51,128 bases of DNA, taken from NCBI GenBank assembly GCA_038818725.1, contig JAWAYL010000005.1:1-51128 (forward strand), given 5' to 3'. Under the pieces are notes generated by a model, which was not told the DNA's origin, did not search any database, and was given only the letters and a program-made list of their open reading frames with translations. Origin of the DNA: JACIWB01 sp038818725 (GTDB taxonomy: Archaea; Thermoplasmatota; E2; UBA202; JdFR-43). The first letter of the stretch is position 1; every line of letters starts with the position of its first letter. Positions 31,188 through 40,192 of this stretch are shown one piece after another. A program made the position numbers and the translations under genes.

Positions 31188-32595
31188 AGTAACCACTTAT
31201 AATTTTCTCCTTTGCTTTCCTTGCTCTTTCTCCAAAATATCCTTCTCTAAAAATTTTAAGCTGCGAAGAATATTTTTTAAATTTTTCATCAAAATCTTCT
31301 ATTTTTCTTATGCTGTTTGCACATGCCAAGCCAGCTATTTTTCCTTCAATAATGGCAGTTGATGCTTCCTCAATATTTGATAAATCACCTGCAACATATA
31401 TTCCTTCCTTTGTTGTCTCCATATATTCATTATGCAATGCAACCCAGCCACCAGCTTCATTTATAAATTTTATTTCCGCTCCTGTTTGGGCAACAAGCCT
31501 TACTGAAGGAGTTAAGCCAACTGCTATGCATATAAAATCGCAATCAATATTTTTCTCGCTTCCTTCAATAAATCCCCATTTATCATCTAATTCAGCTATT
31601 ATTGCCCCTTCAACAGCTTCATTTCCATAAGCTTCTTTTATTGAATGCCTTGTATATATTGGAACTCCACACCTCCTTACCTTTGCAGCATGAACAAAAT
31701 ATCCACCGATTTTTTCCATTGCTTCAACAATGCATGCAACCTCAACACCTGCTTGCAAAAGTTGATAAGCAAGAATTAAGCCAACATTTCCAGCTCCAAC
31801 AATAATCCCCTTTCTCCCAGGCTTTACACCATATACATTCATAAGAGTTTGTACTCCTCCCGCCCCATACACGCCTGGCAAATCATTTCCTTCAAATAAA
31901 AGCATGTTTTCCTGAGCTCCTGTTGCAAATATTATTCTTTTTGCTTCTATCTCATAAAATATTTTATCAAGCTTGTTTATGGCGGAAAGAAATTTACAGC
32001 CCCTGTCATAGTATCCAATCACGCTTGTATTTTTAAGCAATCTTATTTTCTTTTCCTCAATTTCATTTCTAAGAATGCTTGCTATTTCAATCCCTCTTTC
32101 GCCTGCTCCTTCCTCCTTGCTCCCGAAAAATTTGTGGGTTTGCTTTATCAGCTGCCCTCCTATGTGAGGATTTTCATCTATTAGAAGCACATCCGCATAT
32201 CTTGATGCCTCAACTGCGGCGCTCATACCCGCTGGTCCAGCCCCAACTATTGCAACTTCACATGATATTTTTTCAATTTTTCCATCTTCATATTCTTTTT
32301 TTGGAATCTCTTTATCATTTTCCTCAACCACCATTCCTTCCCTAACAGGCGTTATACAAGTCCTTATATTTGGCACACCATCAACTTTCATCAAGCAGGA
32401 GGAGCATTTTCCTATTCCACAAAAGAAACCTCTTGCACGCCCTTTTTTACTTCTGCTAAAAATTTTTATTCCATTTGCATATAGGGCGGATGCTATTGTT
32501 TCTCCTTCATAGGCTTTGATTTTTTCACCATTATAGTAAAAATATATTTCTTTCTCTCTTTTAAAATTAAGAATAGGATGCTTTTCTATCCTCAA
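31156..32595 (-). CDS. FAD-dependent oxidoreductase with N-terminal 2Fe-2S domain (sarcosine/opine/hydroxyproline dehydrogenase alpha type)
   Basis: 479 residues. Residues about 1-90 are a 2Fe-2S domain with CGIGKCSSCLM and a later Cys (RTC), as in the HcnA/SoxA fusion. From about 115: VAIVGAGPAGMSAAVEA (FAD), FATGAQENML, GIIVGAGNVGLILAYQLLQ (NAD or second FAD) and IYVAGDLSNIEEASTAIIEG. Such subunits pass electrons from a third, DadA-type catalytic flavoprotein; that third gene is not adjacent. TTG start with AAGGTGAAAA just before it, overlapping the upstream stop as TTGA. Probable substrate is an amino or imino acid; not provable here. Confidence 0.83.
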   Translation of the reverse strand: MRIEKHPILNFKREKEIYFYYNGEKIKAYEGETIASALYANGIKIFSRSKKGRARGFFCGIGKCSSCLMKVDGVPNIRTCITPVREGMVVEENDKEIPKKEYEDGKIEKISCEVAIVGAGPAGMSAAVEASRYADVLLIDENPHIGGQLIKQTHKFFGSKEEGAGERGIEIASILRNEIEEKKIRLLKNTSVIGYYDRGCKFLSAINKLDKIFYEIEAKRIIFATGAQENMLLFEGNDLPGVYGAGGVQTLMNVYGVKPGRKGIIVGAGNVGLILAYQLLQAGVEVACIVEAMEKIGGYFVHAAKVRRCGVPIYTRHSIKEAYGNEAVEGAIIAELDDKWGFIEGSEKNIDCDFICIAVGLTPSVRLVAQTGAEIKFINEAGGWVALHNEYMETTKEGIYVAGDLSNIEEASTAIIEGKIAGLACANSIRKIEDFDEKFKKYSSQLKIFREGYFGERARKAKEKIISGYYEKMGKGRIP

Positions 32596-33041
32596 ATTTT
32601 CACCTTTTTAAGAAAATTTTCTATTTTTTTTATAAAAACTGAATTATCAGGAGGATTTTTTCCATCATACTTACTTTCTATCTCACTTATCAAGGCAATC
32701 AATTCCTTATAAATTTTTTTATTTTTCATTATCTCCTTTATTTTATTTACTTTATTTTTAGGAAAAATATCATGAAGCCATGTCTTACTTTCTGGAGAAG
32801 GATGCGTTATATTATATTCCATATTATAGGCAGAGGCAATTATTGCAGAATCAACCATTTTTGTTCCAGCAGCAACTGATTTAAAAAGACTTATAAGTTC
32901 TTTTTCATTTACATGAGGACATTCTTTTTTTAATTCTTCAAGCAAATCACTTGATTGTTTATTCAGTCTTATAATTTTTTTACCATCTTTATATTTCTCT
33001 TCCAGAATTTTTTCTATTTCTTTGTCTATCTCCTTCATCAT
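32592..33041 (-). CDS. Uncharacterised soluble protein, first gene of the flavin dehydrogenase operon
   Basis: 149 residues, not recognised. Highly charged with alternating Lys/Glu and predicted mostly helical: KEIDKEIEKILEEKYKD at the start and IEKKIE-type sequence at the end. No signal peptide, membrane segment or metal motif; the two-thirds region has SVAAGTKMVDSAIIASAYNM, which might form a helix bundle. It is coupled to the flavoprotein by a TTGA overlap, so a role in that enzyme (assembly, regulation or a small subunit) is possible. Alternatively it is unrelated and merely cotranscribed. Confidence 0.6.
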   Translation of the reverse strand: MMKEIDKEIEKILEEKYKDGKKIIRLNKQSSDLLEELKKECPHVNEKELISLFKSVAAGTKMVDSAIIASAYNMEYNITHPSPESKTWLHDIFPKNKVNKIKEIMKNKKIYKELIALISEIESKYDGKNPPDNSVFIKKIENFLKKVKI

Positions 33042-33118
33042 AAGGCATATAAAAGAGAAATATAATATTTTTTATTTTGGTAGCGAAATTATTATAGAGT
33101 TGAAATTAATATCTACTC

Positions 33119-35764
33119 ATGAAAGACAAAAAGATTGTTGTGAGTATAAGTGCTTTAGTTGTTGCAACAATTTTTTCTGGATGTATAGAAAGTGTTAAAG
33201 AAGTTGAGGGTTTTGATATAAAAACTGTTGAGCAATTAAGCTCAGAAAGAATTGCTTATGAAATACCTATTGTAGTAGATGATAATCCATTTTATGCACT
33301 TATTGCAACTCCTGCGTCGCTATATTATAATGGTTCTTCCCTACATGTTGCTCCTCTTTTAGTTGAAAATTTTAATAAACCATCTAAAGCGGTGGAAAGA
33401 TTCAAAAAAATTTATCCTGCCAGCTATAGAGAATTTTATGGAATTACAGCAGAAAACTTGTCAATAGAGTTAAGCAAGTTATGGAAAAGAAGCGATGCAA
33501 TTCTGCTTATTGAAGAAAGTGAAAAAGGATATGAACTTGGTGTTGTTGCTGTGCCATTGGCTTGCTATTTAAATATTCCTGTTTTTGTTACAAATAATAC
33601 AGATAGAATAAAAGATGAATTGAAGAGGCTGGGTGTCGAATATACTTTTGTGTGCGGTGATTTGAAAGGATATAAAATAACTTGGCGCTTCCGCGATGTA
33701 GAAGAAATAAATGATTTCATGATAGAATTTCTGAAAAGAAGATTTGGTGGAGTAAATTATATCACAATCACAAACCCAGCGGACACAAGGAGGGCGGAGG
33801 TATTAAACAAAACTACTTATGAATTTGAAAATGAAACGCTATCAACGAATGTTTTGCTGGCTCAATCAATAAATGCGATACTAAATGGATTTGCTCTTTT
33901 TTCATATAATCAATTTTCAATTCCAGATTATAAATATGCACGCCTGAGCATAGATTTAATAAATGAAAATTCAGAATATGTGAGTGAATTGGGAGATGAT
34001 TTAATATTATTAGTTTATAGTCCAGATGATGAAGTGTATGTTTATACTTCAACGGTAGCAGGCTTGCCAGAGGTAAAAGATGGGGATATAGTTGTTGATA
34101 AAGTTCATTATGAAACAATAATATATAACAAACCAGGAGAATATTATACAGAAGTTTTGGGAAGATGGATTGCTTCAACAAGTGGAAAATATAGATTAAA
34201 GATAGATGTTGAAGAATTATCCCATCCCTATGAGCCACTTATGAAAAATCTCTCATCAATGGCTCCATATATAACTTCTTACCATAAGGGAATTATTTTT
34301 GCAAAACCAGAGTTTGCTTTTGCTGGAAACGAAGAAATTGGAATTGAAGGAGTTGTCTATCCTTCAACAAATGAAAGACTTGTTGAGCCATGCAATAAGC
34401 ATGTGCTTGAAATACACAGTCAATTAAATAAAATTCTTTCGAAAATTGCAAATATATCAGATGAAAGAGAATTAAGGAATTACTATGCAAATAATCCAGT
34501 TTATGTTGCAATAATGGCGGATCCAACAATGATTCCAATGTTTTACTATCATAATCCAGATAGCGATAATATAATAGGAGTTCAGCTTCCAAGCGACTTT
34601 ATATACGGAAACATTGATCCGAATCCAAATGATTTGGAAAATGATACCTTTACATATTATCCATTCCAGGAAAATGCTGTTGGAAGAATAACTGGATATG
34701 ATGCTCAAGATTGCTCCGCACTTATTGCAAGAACAATATTTTATAATCATATAATAGATAAACTCGGGGAATGGAAAAATAATGCAACTGTTCAAACCGG
34801 CGCCGGCTTGGAATTTCAATGGATTCCTATTTTAACTCCTCTATCAAATATTCTAAGCGGAGGAAATGAACCAACAAAATGGCCAACAGGAGAAAGTTTA
34901 TTTATAAATAAGAGATTAAGCAAAGATATGGAAGGAGGGGGTTACGAAGTAAAAAGCACTCATCTTTTGGCTTCACAAAGAGAAGGGTTTAAAGATTTGG
35001 CAAGATATACAAGCAGATTTAATATACTTTTCCCCAATTTTATTGAATTTATAAATGGTGAAAGAGTTAAAGGAGGAGAATATCAGAGAAATAGCAATTT
35101 AATTTTCGTATTTAATCATGGCATTTATTATCTTTATGAATCAGGAGATGTTATTCTCGATTCCCTTGGTTTTCCGCCAGTAACATGGGCATCAAGATTT
35201 ATTCCATTTGTTTCAAGCGGACTCACAACCCATGGAGCATATGGAGTGAGATATATTGTGAATGAAGAATATGGACCAAGTGTTATTTTTGTTGAAAGCT
35301 GTATAACTGGAAGAACAGATGGATTGCTTCCTGAAAATTGTTTAAGCCAGGCATATTTACACGCTGGAATGAATGCATATATAGGAGCAACACGTGTAAC
35401 AGCTGATCCTGGCTATATAGAGCCAGGGCTAATTTTCAAAGGATTTGGAGCAAAAGGTTTTGTAAAAGCACTTATAAAATATTTAATAAAAGGAGAATTT
35501 CCAGATCCACATTTTGGAGCAGTAATAGCGGAAGATTTTATCCTTAATTTAAATAATAACGAAACAGTTGGCATTGCTTTAAGAAATGCAAAGAATTCTT
35601 ATCTTCCAAAAGATGCAAATTCAACTTTCTTATGGACCCCTCCTCTTACGAAGGTAAGATATGAAAGTGGGACGTATCTTGATAAAAAATATGTTTGCCT
35701 CAGGGAATTTGTTTTATATGGCGATCCAGCATTCAATCCTTATCAGCCAATAAACAAAGGTTAG
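33119..35764 (+). CDS. Lipoprotein with cell-wall-binding-like N-terminus and gingipain-like (C25, clan CD) domain
   Basis: 881 residues. A signal ending in a lipobox-like FSGC (Cys near 22) suggests lipid anchoring. Residues about 90-190 (SDAILLIEES ... VPLACYLNIPVFVTNNTDRI ... EYTFVCGDL) resemble cell-wall-binding repeat 2. The later half (about 450-880) looks like peptidase C25: FVFNHGIYYL supplies His667, FVESCITG supplies Cys728, then LSQAYLHAGMNAYIGATRV matches the conserved gingipain stretch, and FVLYGDPAFNPY the usual end. The His-Cys order fits clan CD. Substrate unknown; probably a surface protease. Stop overlaps TFS by 4 bp. Confidence 0.75.
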   Translation: MKDKKIVVSISALVVATIFSGCIESVKEVEGFDIKTVEQLSSERIAYEIPIVVDDNPFYALIATPASLYYNGSSLHVAPLLVENFNKPSKAVERFKKIYPASYREFYGITAENLSIELSKLWKRSDAILLIEESEKGYELGVVAVPLACYLNIPVFVTNNTDRIKDELKRLGVEYTFVCGDLKGYKITWRFRDVEEINDFMIEFLKRRFGGVNYITITNPADTRRAEVLNKTTYEFENETLSTNVLLAQSINAILNGFALFSYNQFSIPDYKYARLSIDLINENSEYVSELGDDLILLVYSPDDEVYVYTSTVAGLPEVKDGDIVVDKVHYETIIYNKPGEYYTEVLGRWIASTSGKYRLKIDVEELSHPYEPLMKNLSSMAPYITSYHKGIIFAKPEFAFAGNEEIGIEGVVYPSTNERLVEPCNKHVLEIHSQLNKILSKIANISDERELRNYYANNPVYVAIMADPTMIPMFYYHNPDSDNIIGVQLPSDFIYGNIDPNPNDLENDTFTYYPFQENAVGRITGYDAQDCSALIARTIFYNHIIDKLGEWKNNATVQTGAGLEFQWIPILTPLSNILSGGNEPTKWPTGESLFINKRLSKDMEGGGYEVKSTHLLASQREGFKDLARYTSRFNILFPNFIEFINGERVKGGEYQRNSNLIFVFNHGIYYLYESGDVILDSLGFPPVTWASRFIPFVSSGLTTHGAYGVRYIVNEEYGPSVIFVESCITGRTDGLLPENCLSQAYLHAGMNAYIGATRVTADPGYIEPGLIFKGFGAKGFVKALIKYLIKGEFPDPHFGAVIAEDFILNLNNNETVGIALRNAKNSYLPKDANSTFLWTPPLTKVRYESGTYLDKKYVCLREFVLYGDPAFNPYQPINKG

Positions 35765-36054
35765 TATTCCCTCCATCTGTTATTGCATTTTGTGCATATA
35801 TAAATTCTTGTCTCTGGCTCGTCTGCCGCCCTTGTCTGACGCAAAATCCAATATGCTTCATTATTCCCGCATTTTGGACATATTATGAGAGTTTTTGGTA
35901 AAAGAGAAAGCTCCTCTTCAATTACAATTGCTTCCCCTTCTCTTCTTTTTGATACAAATCTTTTATCTTCTTTTTTTTGTGAATGGCCGCATTTTCTGCA
36001 ATTTAATTCCTCTCCTTTTGGATACATCAATGAACCACATTTTGGACAAAGCAT
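35761..36054 (-). CDS. tfs: Transcription elongation factor TFS (TFIIS-like)
   Basis: 97 residues with two zinc ribbons: N-terminal CPKCGSLMYP/CRKCGHSQ and C-terminal CPKCGNNEAYWILRQTRAADEPETRIYICTKCNNRW in pieces. The acidic catalytic loop DE within TRAADEPET stimulates transcript cleavage by stalled RNA polymerase. Length and layout match archaeal TFS rather than RpoM polymerase subunits. Convergent with the C25 lipoprotein gene. It lies 20 bp after cysS on the same strand. Confidence 0.94.
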   Translation of the reverse strand: MLCPKCGSLMYPKGEELNCRKCGHSQKKEDKRFVSKRREGEAIVIEEELSLLPKTLIICPKCGNNEAYWILRQTRAADEPETRIYICTKCNNRWREY

Positions 36055-36074
36055 GCTTCAGAAGCAATTTTACT

Positions 36075-37535
36075 TTAAATTATTTTCCATTTTGTTTCCT
36101 TTCCTATGTCCTCAATTTCAACTCCTGCTTTTCTCAAATCTTCTCTTATCTCATCAGATAGCTTATAATTTTTATTTTCCCTTGCCTCTTTTCTTATTTC
36201 AATAATTTTTTCTATTATTTTTTCAATCTTTTTTTCTTTTATTCCATATTTTTCAGCAAGCAGGAGCAATGAGCTTTCATCAACCTTTCTTTCTTCCTTA
36301 AATATATTCAATACACTAACAATTCTTAGGAATTCATCAAGTGCGAATCTACAAACCTCTTCCTTTGGTTTTTCTTCCATTAAAAACTTATTCGTAACTT
36401 TTACAAAATTAAATATTTCTTCTATTGCTTTTGGGGTATTGAAATCATCGTCCATTGCTCTTTCAAAATTTATTTTTATATTTTTTATTTCCTTTAGATA
36501 ATTTTTTTCTTCTCTACTTAAATTTTTTCTTCTGATTTTTTTATTCTCTCCTGCAAGCTCCTTCAGCTTTTCTTTCATATAAATGATTCTTTTAAGGGAA
36601 TTTGATGCATTTTCAATTCCTTCCTCGCTGAAATCTGCTTGGCTTCTATAATGATAAGATGCAAAAAAGAATCGCAAATTGTCTGCCCCCCATTCCTTAA
36701 TTGCATCCCTCAAATTTATTATATTTCCTAGAGATTTACTCATTTTCTCTCCCCTTATTTTTAAAAGCCCGCAATGAAGCCAATAATTAACAAATCTCTT
36801 GCCAAAAAATGCCTCTGATTGAGCAATTTCATTTTCATGATGAGGAAATATCAAATCTTCTCCCCCACCATGTATATCAATTGGCACACCAAGATATTTT
36901 GAACTCATAACAGAGCATTCTATATGCCATCCTGGCCTCCCATCGCCCCATGGACTTTGCCATTTTGGCTCATTTGGCTTTGCTGATTTCCAGAGGGCAA
37001 AATCTTCTTTATTTATTTTTCCTTCTCCACTTACTCTCGCCCCCGCTATTATCTGTTGCATATCTTGTCCTGATAAATTTCCATATTTTTCAAACTTTTT
37101 TACACTGAAATAAACATCTCCATCGCTAAGATAAGCATATCCCTCATCAACCAATTTTTTTATAAAATCTATCATCTCTTCTACATGCTCAGTTGCTTTT
37201 GGATAAAAATTTGCATCTCTTATTCCCAATTTTTTCATATCTTCAAAACATCTTTTTGCATAAATATCTGCATATAGTAACGGCGCTATGCCCGCTTTAT
37301 TTGCTGAATCTATTATCTTGTCATCTATATCTGTTATATTCTGAATATAGAATACATCATATCCTTTATATTCAAGATATCTTCTTATTATATCAAAAGC
37401 AACATATGTGCGAGCATGCCCAAGATGAGCATCACTATATGGGGTGATTCCACAAACATACATTCTTACTCTTTTCCCCTCTATTGGAATAAAAATCTCT
37501 TTTTTCTTGGTTAGAGTATTAAATATTTTGAGCAT
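36075..37535 (-). CDS. cysS: Cysteinyl-tRNA synthetase
   Basis: 486 residues of the class I synthetase. N-terminal VRMYVCGITPYSDAHLGHART contains the HIGH-type motif (HLGH) and a zinc-ligand Cys, with further ligands in the GWHIECSVMSSKYLG and HHENEIAQSEA region. KMSKS is present as GEKMSKSLGN. The C-terminal anticodon-binding helices are shorter than in bacteria but complete. It supplies Cys-tRNA directly, so the SepRS/SepCysS route is not required here. The stop lies 20 bp before tfs. Confidence 0.96.
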   Translation of the reverse strand: MLKIFNTLTKKKEIFIPIEGKRVRMYVCGITPYSDAHLGHARTYVAFDIIRRYLEYKGYDVFYIQNITDIDDKIIDSANKAGIAPLLYADIYAKRCFEDMKKLGIRDANFYPKATEHVEEMIDFIKKLVDEGYAYLSDGDVYFSVKKFEKYGNLSGQDMQQIIAGARVSGEGKINKEDFALWKSAKPNEPKWQSPWGDGRPGWHIECSVMSSKYLGVPIDIHGGGEDLIFPHHENEIAQSEAFFGKRFVNYWLHCGLLKIRGEKMSKSLGNIINLRDAIKEWGADNLRFFFASYHYRSQADFSEEGIENASNSLKRIIYMKEKLKELAGENKKIRRKNLSREEKNYLKEIKNIKINFERAMDDDFNTPKAIEEIFNFVKVTNKFLMEEKPKEEVCRFALDEFLRIVSVLNIFKEERKVDESSLLLLAEKYGIKEKKIEKIIEKIIEIRKEARENKNYKLSDEIREDLRKAGVEIEDIGKETKWKII

Positions 37536-37670
37536 GAAAATAAAATAATGGTATTAAAAAAGCTTATGCATTAATCAGAATTTATGAAGTGAAAATTTAG
37601 ATTTGCTTTACTAAATCAATTTTGATTTTATAAAGCAATTTTGTTAACAGTAAAATTTACATAGTGGTGA

Positions 37671-38334
37671 ATGAAAATGAAAAGAAAAATATGGAGTATA
37701 TTAGTTGTGTTAGGGATTCTTGCCACTTCGGGTATACAAATAAAAGGAGAAAACCTTGAAAATAGTGAAACTGGCGATCAATCAGTAGACATAGCTACTC
37801 CGCTTGCTATCCCTAAGCCAACTCAGAAAGGTGATCTTATATTTGCGGAATGTGTGGGCTTTTATGATATTCCAAATGCAGCTGACCATGTTTCAATATG
37901 GGATAATGATAACCAGAAAATAATTGAAGCAGATCCTTATTACAATGTCTGGAGTGAATATCGTGCTCCTTGGCCACTTATATGAGTTATACAAATCCAA
38001 ATACCACAACTTGGGGGAGAGTAGAGTTTGATACACTCGAGCATGATGCACCATATTATGAGTGGTTCAAGTATTACCATGTTAATGGAGGAAATCCAGA
38101 TGTAGCACTCCAACAGGCTCGCTCATGGGTAGCAGTACTATAGCTACTATTACATATAATAACAGAGTACTTTATCTTGGAGAAGGTTACTACTGCTCAG
38201 AGCTTGTTTGGGCAGCATGGGTAAGAGGTGGGGTAAATTTAGATAGCAATGATAATAATGCGGTTATGCCTCAGGAAATAATAAATGAAAACAATGGAAC
38301 AAAAATAACTTACTATTATACTTATCCACCTTAA
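37671..38334 (+). pseudogene. Secreted permuted NlpC/P60 (YiiX-like) cysteine hydrolase, frameshifted twice
   Basis: Three frames must be joined to read the protein. Frame one (37671-37985) gives a signal peptide and ADHVSIWDND with the catalytic His. Frame two (37982-about 38128) continues SYTNPNTTTWGRVEFDTLEH and ends ALQQARSWV. Frame three (38125-38334) gives YYCSELVWAAWVRGG with the catalytic Cys. His before Cys marks the circularly permuted NlpC/P60 group. One break looks like an AT duplication (CTTATATGAG), the other like a single-base loss in GTAGCAGT. Either a decayed gene or two assembly errors. A GTGGTG Shine-Dalgarno precedes the start. Confidence 0.7.
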
Positions 38335-38366
38335 TTCTTTCCAAAAATTTTTTAAATAAAAACAAT

Positions 38367-39884
38367 ATGGAAGACAAAATGAAAAAAACAATAATAATTG
38401 CGACGACAATTGCTTTTTCCCTATTTTTATCTTCAATAGCTTTTAAAGGAGAAAAAATAAATGACGAATGGAATAAAGAATTTGAAGGATTAGGAATTTC
38501 TATTTTTAATGATATTAAGCCAACAAGTGATGGGTATATAATTGCGGGAGAGACAGCGGTTCCTGGTATAGTTGAGTATCAAGGATGGCTTGTTAAAATA
38601 GATAAAGATGGAAATGAAATATGGGAAAAATACTATGGAAGCGGTTTCTTATCAACTGTTTTAGAAATAGAAGACGGGTATATTGCGATAGGAAAAACAT
38701 CTTTTGATGGATGGCTTTTGAAAGTAGATAAGGAAGGAAATGAAATATGGAATAAAAGTTTTGGATGGAAAAAAGATGATTATTTCAATAACGGTATAAA
38801 GACTAAGGATGGAGGATATTTAATGGTAGGGGTAACTCATTGCATTGAAAATATTACTTTTCCTTACGGTGACGTATTAGTTCTAAAAACAGATAAAGAA
38901 GGAAATTTGGAATGGTATAATCATTTTGATGGAAATAACGACGGAGATATAGGATATGATGTTATAGAAATAGATGATGGATATTTAATTTCAGGTTCAA
39001 CTGTTATTTCTATTAGTGAAAGATGGGATGCTTGGCTAATTAAAATAGATAAAAAAGGAAATGAGATATGGAATAAAACATATGGATGGAGTGGTGGAAG
39101 ATATTTAGTTCTTCATTCTTATATTAAAGAAATTGAAGACGGAGATATAATAATAGCTGGAGATGTTTGTGTTCCTCCTGCGGATACAAATCGAGCATAT
39201 TTAATTAAATTAGATAAAGAAGGAAATGAAATATGGAAAAAAATTTATGGAGAAGGAACATATGAAATGCGCGCGGGACAATGGATAGAAGGGTTTGAAA
39301 TTACTAAAGATGGTTTTATATTATATGGGTTTACATTTGATTATAGCATTGGAAATTGGGATGGATGGCTTTTAAAAGTAGATAAGGAAGGAAATGAGTT
39401 ATGGAATAAAAGCTTTGGAAGGAGATGGGAAGAAAAAATAGAAGGAGTAGTTGTTTTAGAAGATGGCTATATATGTGTTGGAAAAACAGAGCATAAATGG
39501 GGCTATGGCTTAGGATGGATTTTGAAATGCAATGATTTACCTCCTCCAAAAATGAAAATTATAAAGCCAAAAGAAAATTGTCTTTATATTTTTGATAGAG
39601 AAATAGTTCCATATGATAGAACTTTAATTATTGGAGCAATAACAATAACTGTTGAAGTAGATAAGCCAGAAAAAATAAATAGAGTAGAATTTTATCTTGA
39701 TCACTACAATCAATTTGATAATATACCAGAAAAAATAGATTATTCTCCTCCATATGAATGGAAATGTCGTGCTATAGGATTTGGATTGCTTCCTTGCCAT
39801 TTGGCTGTTGGTGTTTATTATGGCAACTCTGGAGCAGTTGCTGCTGGTAGGATGGTTATATATATAATAAACTTAGTCCCATGA
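38367..39884 (+). CDS. Secreted seven-repeat beta-propeller-like protein with C-terminal Ig-like module
   Basis: 505 residues. Signal peptide at residues 5-27 (ATG 38379 may be the true start, MKKTIIIATT). Seven repeats of about 45-58 residues follow, each with a DGY(I/L)xxG strand and a GWLxKxDKxGNExW strand; examples are GWLVKIDKDGNEIW, GWLLKVDKEGNEIW and AWLIKIDKKGNEIW. This count suggests a seven-bladed propeller. Residues about 395-505 hold the Ig-like module (LYIFDREIVP, ITVEV, VEFYL, PPYEW) shared with the products at 1258 and 6542. No catalytic residues are evident. DNA of repeats two and six is 56/60 identical, suggesting recent homogenisation. Confidence 0.8.
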   Translation: MEDKMKKTIIIATTIAFSLFLSSIAFKGEKINDEWNKEFEGLGISIFNDIKPTSDGYIIAGETAVPGIVEYQGWLVKIDKDGNEIWEKYYGSGFLSTVLEIEDGYIAIGKTSFDGWLLKVDKEGNEIWNKSFGWKKDDYFNNGIKTKDGGYLMVGVTHCIENITFPYGDVLVLKTDKEGNLEWYNHFDGNNDGDIGYDVIEIDDGYLISGSTVISISERWDAWLIKIDKKGNEIWNKTYGWSGGRYLVLHSYIKEIEDGDIIIAGDVCVPPADTNRAYLIKLDKEGNEIWKKIYGEGTYEMRAGQWIEGFEITKDGFILYGFTFDYSIGNWDGWLLKVDKEGNELWNKSFGRRWEEKIEGVVVLEDGYICVGKTEHKWGYGLGWILKCNDLPPPKMKIIKPKENCLYIFDREIVPYDRTLIIGAITITVEVDKPEKINRVEFYLDHYNQFDNIPEKIDYSPPYEWKCRAIGFGLLPCHLAVGVYYGNSGAVAAGRMVIYIINLVP

Positions 39885-40190
39885 CTTTGAAAGAACAACT
39901 TGAATACACGTCTACCAAAAATATAACTTCCTGTTCCCCAAAGAGTATGATCAGGACCTTCTATAAAAAGCTTCTTCTCCTGTAAGATATGGACCAACTT
40001 CTGCTTCAACAGCAAGCTCCTTGCACTCTAAAGGAGTAGTAAAAGTATCTTCTAGTAATGGTGTATTGGGATCAATTAAACCACCCCAAAAATGGTTTGA
40101 ATACGAAATTTTTTCTCATAAAGATTATCCGAGTGATTATTTCCATCTACCTGAAATAAAATATGGTATTCCATCCATTCAAAAAATTTA
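39885..40190 (-). pseudogene. Relic of a secreted-type protein gene (minus strand)
   Basis: This 308-bp gap holds no intact gene but reads as protein on the minus strand in two frames. Frame one (about 40110 to 39947) gives NHFWGGLIDPNTPLLEDTF followed by LECKELAVEAEVGPYLTGEE and stops. Frame two (about 39962 to 39888) continues PDHTLWGTGSYIFGRRVF. Protein-like composition without a start codon suggests a decayed gene with at least one frameshift. GSYIFGRRV resembles the YIFDRE opening of the shared Ig-like module. The identity is unknown. Confidence 0.45.
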
Positions 40191-40192
40191 TT

